The notes under the pieces: model-generated
Told to the model about the DNA's origin: nothing
What the model saw: only the letters and a program-made list of their open reading frames with translations
Databases searched by the model: none
Assembly: GCA_947446335.1 (NCBI GenBank)
Contig: CANFGA010000229.1
Location: 1-5,708, forward strand
DNA length: 5,708 nt
From: Oxalobacteraceae bacterium
Lineage (GTDB): Bacteria > Pseudomonadota > Gammaproteobacteria > Burkholderiales > Burkholderiaceae_D
Direction of reading: 5' to 3'
In this document: positions 1 to 5,253 of the stretch, one piece after another
How the letters are laid out: each line of letters opens with the position of its first letter
How positions within the stretch are numbered: the first letter of the stretch is position 1
Program-made: the position numbers and the translations under genes

Positions 1-749
1 CGATTCTGGTATGCCATCCCAGTGATATTGAATCCATCGCTGGAAGTGCCCGAACTGTAGCGCAGCAACGCGCTGTATTTGTGCACGTCTTCGGGAATTT
101 GCCACGGACCATCGTTGCGTTGCACTTCGATGCCATATAGCAGCGTGCCCCCAGCCGAAGGCAATGAATCGGCCAGCAGCGCGCGCCGATAGCCGTCGCT
201 GCCCAGCGTCAAGCTGGCGATTCCAGCCGGCAGGCGATCAATCAGGCGCAGGCGCGCCGAACCGGCAGAGGCAAAGTCGCCGTCGCCGGCAAAATACACG
301 CCCTTGCGGTAATCGATGCGCTGCACCAATTCCGGGATCAGAAAATTGAGGTCGGAATACCCTTGCCCGTGTGCATGCGTGCGCATGTTGACCGGCATGC
401 CGTCGACAAAGGTGGCGAAATCGGTGCCATGGTCGAGATTGAAGCCACGCAAGAAATACTGATTCGCCTTGCCGTCGCCGCTGTGCTGGGTGACGATCAT
501 GCCGGGCACAAATTCGAGCAATTCGCCGGTGCGCAAGACCGGGCGATTGCGGATCAGCTCGGCCGTCACTGTGCCCGCGCTGGCGGCATCGGACATGCCC
601 ACGGCATTGTCGTAGTGGCCCGCAACCGCGACTGTCTGCATCGCGGGCGCTTCTTCGGCCCGGCTGACCTGGGTGGTCAGCGATGTCAAAAAAAACACAC
701 CAGCCACGCCGGCGGCGGTAAACACATCGATCCTTCTGTTGCCTTGCAT
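1..749 (-). CDS. TonB-dependent outer-membrane receptor, N-terminal part (3' end beyond window)
   Basis: I translated this frame by hand from the ATG at 749; it stays open for 249 codons to the left edge, so the protein is C-terminally cut by the window. Residues 1-31 look like a Sec signal peptide (two Arg at 5-6, hydrophobic stretch about 9-25, likely cleavage after SRA before EEAP). A TonB-box-like QTVAVA lies near 38-43. Residues about 55-165 are a plug domain with typical motifs: LLEFVPGM, a variant of the usual 'vPGv', then QYFLRGFNLDHGTD, FVDGMPVN, and LIPELVQRIDYRKG before the first barrel strands. Full receptors are usually 650-800 residues, so about a third is visible. It would move a scarce ligand across the outer membrane using TonB energy. 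The substrate cannot be read from this part. It lies 93 nt downstream of the mxaL-like gene on the same strand, so co-transcription is possible. An eight-base homopolymer sits in the signal-peptide codons. Confidence 0.93.
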   Translation of the reverse strand, partial: MQGNRRIDVFTAAGVAGVFFLTSLTTQVSRAEEAPAMQTVAVAGHYDNAVGMSDAASAGTVTAELIRNRPVLRTGELLEFVPGMIVTQHSGDGKANQYFLRGFNLDHGTDFATFVDGMPVNMRTHAHGQGYSDLNFLIPELVQRIDYRKGVYFAGDGDFASAGSARLRLIDRLPAGIASLTLGSDGYRRALLADSLPSAGGTLLYGIEVQRNDGPWQIPEDVHKYSALLRYSSGTSSDGFNITGMAYQN

Positions 750-842
750 AAAGCTCCCCGTCTTGCCGTTGTTTTGATTGCGCACGCTGCTGCGGTGCAT
801 CTGCTGTGCATTTTATATACGTGCCAAGGCGAGGGATCGGAT
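750..842 (-). other. Intergenic gap between the mxaL-like gene and the receptor, with an AT-rich island
   Basis: This is the only gap above about 10 nt in the window. On the minus strand it holds TATATAAAAT (819-810), the most AT-rich stretch nearby and a possible -10 element, but no hexamer resembling TTGACA lies 16-18 nt upstream. An imperfect hairpin (798-782: GCAC, bulged C, GC, AGCA loop, GC, GTGC) lies between the island and the start codon. It has no following T-run, so it is not a standard intrinsic terminator. The receptor may therefore be read through from the mxa block, have its own weak promoter, or both. Confidence 0.3.
754..759 (-). promoter_or_regulatory. Ribosome binding site of the TonB-dependent receptor
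   Basis: On the minus strand GGGGAG (759-754) is followed by CTTT and then the ATG at 749. The 4-nt spacing is slightly short but usable. It supports 749 as the start, because the signal peptide begins directly there. Confidence 0.6.
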
Positions 843-1826
843 TCAACGATCATGGCGGCGGGTGCGGCGCTGAGCGAAGCGCAGATCGGGCCAGTGCACC
901 CAGACCAGCAACAGCAGCGCAAGCAATGCCGGCAGCGGGCGCAAATTGGTCGGCGCCAAGGCCCTGGTGGCCAGCGCCGGATCGAGCATCGCGCGGCGCA
1001 GTGCCGCCGCGCTGTCGAGCCGGGCATAAGCGAGCCCGCTTTGCCGCGCCAGCGCCATCAGATGCGGCGCGCGCAATTCGGACAAATGTTCATGGTCCTG
1101 CCCTTCAAGCAAACCTGCCACTTGCACCACATCGTCGGGGCCCCAGTAGCCGATCACGCGCCCGGACGCATCGCTCCTCGGCATGCGGCTGGGCAAGTCG
1201 CCGCCGACGCCGATCAGCCAGCCGCCCGGGCCGGTGGCATCGGCAACCGTGGCAGGCATGCCCAGTTGGCCCGATGGCAACGGCGGCGCTTCCTGGCCAT
1301 CGGTGATGAAAATGATGTTGGTTCCTGGCATTTCGTCGGCGTTGCGCAGCGCCCAGTAGACGCCCTTGCCGACATTGCTCGCATTGGCCCAGCGCATGCG
1401 GCCATCGATCCGGTCCAGCGTCGACAGCAGCACGTCGTAGTTGCTGCACACTTCGATTGGCAGCAGCAGCGCAAAACTGCGGTAATCGGCAAAGATGCTC
1501 CAGCCCACCTTCGAGCCGCAAGGCAAGGCGAGCAAGGTTTCGCGCATCGCCGCGCGCGCTAAAGCCAGACGGCTCACGGCCACGCCGTCATGAGTCACAT
1601 CGGCCACGTTCATGCTTTGCGTGATGTCGAAGGTCACCATCGTGCTGCTGGTATCGCGCGGCAAGCTCACATCCGGCATCCATGCCGCCATTGCCAGCAA
1701 ACCCAGCGCCGCGATGATGCGCCAGTGTGCGCGCGCAATCGCGCGCTGCAGCAGCGGCCCCCATTTCAACCATTTCAGCGTTGGCCCGGCTTTCACAAGG
1801 GACTCTCCATCGTCATTGTTGCTCAC
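843..1826 (-). CDS. mxaL: MxaL-like membrane-anchored VWA protein
   Basis: This 327-residue protein starts at GTG 1826; AGGA (1836-1833) sits 6 nt upstream, and the GTG overlaps the previous stop as GTGA. A membrane helix at about 35-50 is followed by a von Willebrand factor A domain. Its metal-ion-dependent adhesion site is D67-I-T69-Q-S71, with Ser150 in NASNVGKG as a candidate third ligand and D176 in FITDGQEAPP. A second helix lies at about 297-311, followed by an Arg-rich tail, so the VWA domain should face the periplasm. The segments VTFDITQSMNV, LPCGSKVGWSIF, RMRWANASN and ITDGQEAPP fit my recollection of the MxaL family. The pair C103/C127 could form a periplasmic disulfide. In methylotrophs MxaL is needed for active, calcium-loaded methanol dehydrogenase. 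Here that role is inferred from family and gene order. Length is normal and the gene looks intact. Confidence 0.85.
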   Translation of the reverse strand: MSNNDDGESLVKAGPTLKWLKWGPLLQRAIARAHWRIIAALGLLAMAAWMPDVSLPRDTSSTMVTFDITQSMNVADVTHDGVAVSRLALARAAMRETLLALPCGSKVGWSIFADYRSFALLLPIEVCSNYDVLLSTLDRIDGRMRWANASNVGKGVYWALRNADEMPGTNIIFITDGQEAPPLPSGQLGMPATVADATGPGGWLIGVGGDLPSRMPRSDASGRVIGYWGPDDVVQVAGLLEGQDHEHLSELRAPHLMALARQSGLAYARLDSAAALRRAMLDPALATRALAPTNLRPLPALLALLLLVWVHWPDLRFAQRRTRRHDR

Positions 1827-2431
1827 GGCAAGTCCTGCGCGCTCATGCCGCCCTGGCTGACCGGACGGCGCTTGACGGGCTCGCCCTCCACTTCGGCCAG
1901 CGCGTCCTGTTCGGGCGCCAGACGCAGCGTGCGTTCGAGGTTATAGCGCGCATCCCAATCGCCGGGCGCTGTTTGCAGCAGATCGCGGTAGCGCTTCTTC
2001 GCCAGTTCCAGCAGCGGCAAGGCCGTGGCAGCAGTGGCGACCGAGGCGCCAGCGGCGATACCCTGGCGCAGATACATGTTGCCCAGATTGAACAAGGCGG
2101 CGCGCCCGGCGGCGCTGTCGGAGTGGCGCAAGATCAGCGCGCTGTAGGCCTTGAAGGCGGCATCGTGCTGCCCGGTTCTGGCCAGCGCCAGCGCATGCGC
2201 CAGCATGGCCGGGGGCGCATCCATCGGTGCCTCAGGCATCATCTCAGGTATCACCTCAGGCGCAGCGCCGGGCAGACGCACATCGGCTGCGGCGATTGCC
2301 TCGTTCACTTGCAAGGCATGCTGCAAGCGCCAGCCTTGCCAGGCGCTGGCTGCGGCAAAGAGCAGCACCGCCGCGCCAAAGAAGAGATGCATGGCACTGC
2401 GCTTCATGACAAACTTCATGGCTGTCCTCAT
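1823..2431 (-). CDS. mxaK: MxaK-like membrane-anchored TPR-like protein
   Basis: I chose the ATG at 2431 (202 residues) because GAGGAG lies exactly 6 nt upstream; in-frame ATGs at 2437 and 2419 are alternatives. A basic N-terminus and one membrane helix (about 14-32) act as an anchor. A Pro/Glu/Met-rich linker follows (about 54-75, containing PEVIPEMMPEAP), then helical TPR-like repeats: LAHALALARTGQHDAAFKAY with ALFNLGNMYLRQG, and LAKKRYRDLL with DARYNLERTLRLAPE. The C-terminus is short and polar. This matches MxaK in size, layout and position between mxaC and mxaL. It also resembles the TPR part of BatB-type proteins in general MoxR operons. It probably bridges the two VWA partners or the client enzyme at the periplasmic face. 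The linker is encoded by a 12-nt tandem repeat. It ends in a 4-nt overlap with the mxaL-like start. Confidence 0.72.
   Translation of the reverse strand: MRTAMKFVMKRSAMHLFFGAAVLLFAAASAWQGWRLQHALQVNEAIAAADVRLPGAAPEVIPEMMPEAPMDAPPAMLAHALALARTGQHDAAFKAYSALILRHSDSAAGRAALFNLGNMYLRQGIAAGASVATAATALPLLELAKKRYRDLLQTAPGDWDARYNLERTLRLAPEQDALAEVEGEPVKRRPVSQGGMSAQDLP
2231..2266 (-). repeat. Short 12-nt tandem repeat in the mxaK-like linker
   Basis: On the plus strand CTCAGG recurs at 2231, 2243 and 2255, with units CTCAGGCATCAT, CTCAGGTATCAC and a degenerate third copy. In the gene this encodes the Pro-Glu-x-x repeat PEVI-PEMM-PEAP just after the membrane anchor. The period is a multiple of three, so copy changes would lengthen or shorten the linker without shifting the frame. 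Confidence 0.7.
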
Positions 2432-2437
2432 GTCCAT

Positions 2438-2443
2438 CTCCTC
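2438..2443 (-). promoter_or_regulatory. Strong ribosome binding site deciding the mxaK-like start
   Basis: GAGGAG (minus strand 2443-2438) overlaps the stop codon of the mxaC-like gene and lies 6 nt before the ATG at 2431. It abuts the ATG at 2437 with zero spacing, so that earlier ATG is unlikely to be used. A weaker AGGA (2428-2425) could serve the ATG at 2419. Confidence 0.6.
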
Positions 2444-3455
2444 ATGTCCAGCTGCGCAATTGCAGCGCGCGGCATGCCAGCAACAAGGCGCCTGCGCACA
2501 GCGCCGCGATGAAAAATGTTGCGCTGTCATCCTGGCGCGGCATCCGTTCGAAAAAAGACAGGGGCAGATTCTGCTGGCGATCGATCTCGGCCAGTGCGGC
2601 AGCCATCGCATCGGCATCGTCGGCTTGATAGAACCGGTATGGGGTGTCCAGGGAAAGGAAAAAGCGGTGCAAGGCCACCTCATCGGACTCGTGCGCAGCA
2701 GCCGGCGCGGCCATGTCCTCGCTCATTTCCTTCAAGTTCGGGCTGATCGAGTTGCTGCGAATATAGATGAAATACAAGCCGATCCGGTTGCGCGCCAAGC
2801 CTTCGCGTATCCGCAACTGGGTCGCAGAGTCCAGCTTCGCGCCGCCGTCGGAGACGATCAGGATGATCCGACTGCCCGAATAGCTGCGCCGCTGGAATGC
2901 ACTGATCGCCTCTTGCAGCGCGGCGCCCATGTTGGTGTTGGGCAAGCCACGCCCGATCCCGGCGGCTGCCAACCCGGCCAGCACCGCCTGGTTATGGTCG
3001 GAAAACGGCGCCACCGGCATCACACTGGTGCTGAACGTGGTCAACGCAAAACGGTCGTCCGGGCGCTTGGTGACGAACTCGGTCAGCAATTGGCGCGCCA
3101 CCATGTTCTTCGATTCGCCGTCCGACAAGCCGCCGGCCGCCCCCGCCAAGCCCTTGGGTGGAATGATGGCATCCATGCTGGTGCTGCGATCCATCAGGAT
3201 CAAGGCCTCGGCGCCGTGACCAAAGCGCTGCAATTGTGCGCCGGAGCGCCCCGGACTGGCCAGGCCGATGACGGTACACGCCATCGCCAGGATCGCGCAA
3301 GCGCGCCACAGCCATCCCAGACGATGCCCGAGCGGATCCGGTGGCAGCCAAGCCAGTGCTGGAAAAACCAGCGTGTCGGAGCGCCGGCGCAACAGCGGCA
3401 GCAAGGCTAGCGGCAACAGTGCCAGCAGCCAAGGATGGACAAAGTCGATGTACAT
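2442..3455 (-). CDS. mxaC: MxaC-like membrane-anchored VWA protein
   Basis: The 337-residue protein starts MYIDFVHPWLL at ATG 3455; that codon shares one base with the stop of the preceding gene (TGATG). Two N-terminal membrane helices (about 8-22 and 48-66) lead into a periplasmic VWA domain, and a third helix lies at about 312-328. The metal site appears complete: D89-R-S91-T-S93, T174 in LPNTNMGAAL, and D203 in LIVSDGG. The opening 'F..PW.L.LLPLALLPLL' resembles BatA/MxaC proteins, where an aerotolerance-type N-terminal helix pair precedes the VWA fold. Size and position after the mxaA-like gene fit MxaC. By family it would be an inner-membrane part of the MoxR-dependent maturation machine for a periplasmic PQQ enzyme. 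No strong ribosome site is visible, so translation probably depends on termination of the gene before it. A plain BatA-type protein is the main alternative. Confidence 0.8.
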   Translation of the reverse strand: MYIDFVHPWLLALLPLALLPLLRRRSDTLVFPALAWLPPDPLGHRLGWLWRACAILAMACTVIGLASPGRSGAQLQRFGHGAEALILMDRSTSMDAIIPPKGLAGAAGGLSDGESKNMVARQLLTEFVTKRPDDRFALTTFSTSVMPVAPFSDHNQAVLAGLAAAGIGRGLPNTNMGAALQEAISAFQRRSYSGSRIILIVSDGGAKLDSATQLRIREGLARNRIGLYFIYIRSNSISPNLKEMSEDMAAPAAAHESDEVALHRFFLSLDTPYRFYQADDADAMAAALAEIDRQQNLPLSFFERMPRQDDSATFFIAALCAGALLLACRALQLRSWT

Positions 3456-4366
3456 CAGCTGGCCCGTTCGATGCGGCGCAGCGCGCGGCACAAGCGCATC
3501 AGGCTGATCGGCCGCGCCACCGGCGCACACGCAAAGAAGCGCGCGCTCGACTGCGCATAGAAATCGTCGAGTTGCGCGCGCAGCGGCAGCAACTGGGGCG
3601 CCTGTTCGAGCAAGCCTGGGCTGGAATTGGAGTAAAGGGCGCTACCAGCCGTGGCGTTCAAGGCCCGGTGCAGCGCAATCCAAGCTGCGGCATTGTCGTC
3701 GATACCATGGCCTTCGATGCGAGCGCGCCGTTCCAGGCCCTTGAGCTCGCGCCAGGCGCGCGCAAACGGCAGCTGCTGCGCATCGCTTTGATTGCGCCAC
3801 AGCATCCAGATCAGCCAGGCGCACAGGCTCAGGGCCAGCGCGGCCAGGCTGGCCTTGAGCCGCCACACCATGGTCGCCGTCGCCATCAAAGTGGCGGCGC
3901 GATCGGGCTGCATCGCTTGCAAGGCGCCCTCGGCGAATACTTGCCCCGGCGTCAAGGGACCGATGCTGAGCGGCCAGGCAGCGATCTTCAACATGCGCCC
4001 GGACTTCGATGCCAGGTTCAGCTCCGGCAGCGCCACGGCAACCAGCGCGCGCGGCGCATTGATGATCTGGTACTGAAGCACCAGCCAGCGCTGCCCCTGT
4101 TGATCGACTTCGACGCGCGGCGCGCGGCGCGCGAACCAGATGCCGATCCGATCGGCGCCAGGCAAGGCTGCCGGCTCGAACCGCTCGCCGCCATCTTGCA
4201 ACAGGATACGCTGCGTCAGAAGATCGCCGATCACATGGCCGAAGCTGCGCGGCTGCGCAGTCAAGGCTGGCGCACTCGTCAAGTCTTGAGCAACAACAAT
4301 CGGCGACCAGCACAGCGCGGCAAACAGCAACAGCGCTGCATGGAATCGATTCTTTTGCAGCGTCAT
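3455..4366 (-). CDS. mxaA: MxaA-like exported protein with one transmembrane helix
   Basis: The true start is ATG 4366 (303 residues), overlapping the mxaS-like stop as ATGA and preceded by a strong GGAGGG. A longer in-frame reading begins at 4525 but lies inside mxaS and would bury the signal peptide. Residues 1-26 are a Sec signal peptide with likely cleavage VVA/QD. The periplasmic part (27 to about 170) contains RSFGHVIGDLLTQRILL near its start and a beta-rich WLVLQYQIINAPRALVAVALPEL segment. A helix at about 173-190 is followed by a basic, helical C-terminal part of about 110 residues, predicted cytosolic. Signal peptide, single late helix, size and position between mxaS and mxaC all fit MxaA, which methylotrophs need for active methanol dehydrogenase and which has been linked to calcium insertion. 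The layout also resembles DUF4381-type partners in other MoxR operons. No catalytic motif is visible. Confidence 0.75.
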   Translation of the reverse strand: MTLQKNRFHAALLLFAALCWSPIVVAQDLTSAPALTAQPRSFGHVIGDLLTQRILLQDGGERFEPAALPGADRIGIWFARRAPRVEVDQQGQRWLVLQYQIINAPRALVAVALPELNLASKSGRMLKIAAWPLSIGPLTPGQVFAEGALQAMQPDRAATLMATATMVWRLKASLAALALSLCAWLIWMLWRNQSDAQQLPFARAWRELKGLERRARIEGHGIDDNAAAWIALHRALNATAGSALYSNSSPGLLEQAPQLLPLRAQLDDFYAQSSARFFACAPVARPISLMRLCRALRRIERAS

Positions 4367-5250
4367 GGCTCGCCCTCCAGAAAATGGCGCGATAACGCTT
4401 CGGGATCGAAGTCGCCCAGCAGATAGAACGCCCGCATGCCAGCCTTGGCAAACAGCGCATCGATCTCGCGGCGGCGCTGCGCCACGTTGCTGCGCCACTG
4501 CGCGCGCAGTTTGCTTGTGACCCACAAGGTGCGGCGGGCGCCGGACTCGGCATCGCGCAGCGCCAGCAGCACATCGTCGGCCGGCGCTTCAATCTCGGCC
4601 CGGTCCCAGACCACGACCGGCACCACGCAGGCATGCGCCAGCAAGTCGAGCGCACCGGCCAGCGGCGCCAATGGCCAATGAAAGTCGGATACCAGAAATA
4701 CCAGGCCCGCCTTGCCAGCGAGGCGCTCCAGCGTGCGTTGCAGCGCCGCGCCGCCACCCCGTGCATCTCGGTCAGGGACCGCATCTCGATCTGCGGCGTA
4801 CTGGCGCAGCGCATCAGCCATCGCGCCCCCGCCCCCGCGGCTGTGCCGGGCCGGCAAGTACAGCTCGTCGCCATCGGCGCGGTCATGATTGAACGCCATC
4901 AGGCCGGCCGCATCGCCGGCGCGAAAAGCGCTGCGCCCGAGCGAGTCGACGAAGTCAGCCACCACATCGAGCTTGGCACGCGCAGCACCGAATGCCATCG
5001 ATGCCGAGACATCGACCACCGCATGCACCAAAACCGATGCGCGTTGCCGGTAGATGCGCACCAGCCACTCGCGCCGAACGTCGAGCAAACTGGCGCGCAG
5101 ATCGAGGCGGCGCGGGTCCGGATGGTCGAACAAGCGCCCATGCGCGGCAAATTCCTGGCCCGCGCCCAGGCTGGTACCGGGATGGGCGCCGGGTCGAAAG
5201 CCCCCCACAGCCGTGTTCAGCCGGTATTGAAATTCATCGATGGCATCCAT
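4363..5250 (-). CDS. mxaS: MxaS-like DUF58 protein with VWA-like metal site
   Basis: The 295-residue protein has no signal peptide or membrane helix and should be cytosolic. It starts at ATG 5250, three bases after the moxR stop, with only a weak ribosome site. The DUF58 region begins with RPGAHPGTSLGAGQEF (19-34), matching the family's 'G.H.S...G.G.EF' pattern. It continues through DHPDPRRLDLRASLLDVRREWLVRIYRQ, a diverged form of the usual 'GDD.R.IDW...AR' signature. A VWA-like MIDAS follows, D80-V-S82-A-S84, with D189 in FLVSDFHW. DUF58 proteins almost always sit next to MoxR ATPases and are thought to be their direct partner or adaptor. In mxa operons this gene is mxaS. The last codons carry the GGAGGG used by the mxaA-like gene. 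The gene appears complete, and the neighbours on both sides support the assignment. Confidence 0.82.
   Translation of the reverse strand: MDAIDEFQYRLNTAVGGFRPGAHPGTSLGAGQEFAAHGRLFDHPDPRRLDLRASLLDVRREWLVRIYRQRASVLVHAVVDVSASMAFGAARAKLDVVADFVDSLGRSAFRAGDAAGLMAFNHDRADGDELYLPARHSRGGGGAMADALRQYAADRDAVPDRDARGGGAALQRTLERLAGKAGLVFLVSDFHWPLAPLAGALDLLAHACVVPVVVWDRAEIEAPADDVLLALRDAESGARRTLWVTSKLRAQWRSNVAQRRREIDALFAKAGMRAFYLLGDFDPEALSRHFLEGEP
4373..4378 (-). promoter_or_regulatory. Ribosome binding site of the mxaA-like gene inside mxaS
   Basis: GGAGGG (minus strand 4378-4373), within the final codons of the mxaS-like gene, lies 6 nt before ATG 4366. It supports that start over the upstream in-frame alternatives, and with the ATGA overlap it indicates translational coupling. 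Confidence 0.7.
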
Positions 5251-5253
5251 GGC

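Noticed and set aside
782..798. Intrinsic terminator after the mxaL-like gene
   Set aside because: The stem is only six pairs with a bulge, and no T-run follows it on the minus strand.
808..828. Possible sigma-54 promoter (TTGGCACG followed by TGCA) upstream of the receptor
   Set aside because: The -24-like TGGCAC is good, but the next GC lies 14 nt after the GG instead of the required 10, so the two elements are out of register.
238..846. Minus-strand frame of 202 codons beginning in the mxaL-receptor gap
   Set aside because: It overlaps the receptor's N-terminal region in another frame and gives an Arg/Cys-rich product, whereas the receptor frame has a signal peptide and plug motifs.
363..1562. 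Long plus-strand open frame of 399 codons
   Set aside because: It lies antisense to the mxaL-like gene and the receptor, has a low-complexity His/Arg/Gln/Ala-rich product with no family features, and arises from the GC-rich codon pattern opposite a clear gene.
2151..3410. Long plus-strand open frame of 419 codons
   Set aside because: Antisense to the mxaC-like and mxaK-like genes, which have recognisable domains; its product shows no motif.
3341..4426. Long plus-strand open frame of 361 codons
   Set aside because: Antisense to the mxaA-like gene, with an Arg/Gln-rich composition typical of a shadow frame.
4367..4525. Longer N-terminus for the mxaA-like protein
   Set aside because: It would overlap mxaS by about 160 nt and place an Arg-rich stretch before a clear signal peptide; ATG 4366 has GGAGGG at 6 nt.
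3642..4886. Minus-strand frame of 414 codons across the mxaS and mxaA genes
   Set aside because: Out of frame with both recognisable genes; Cys/Trp/Arg-rich and without motifs.
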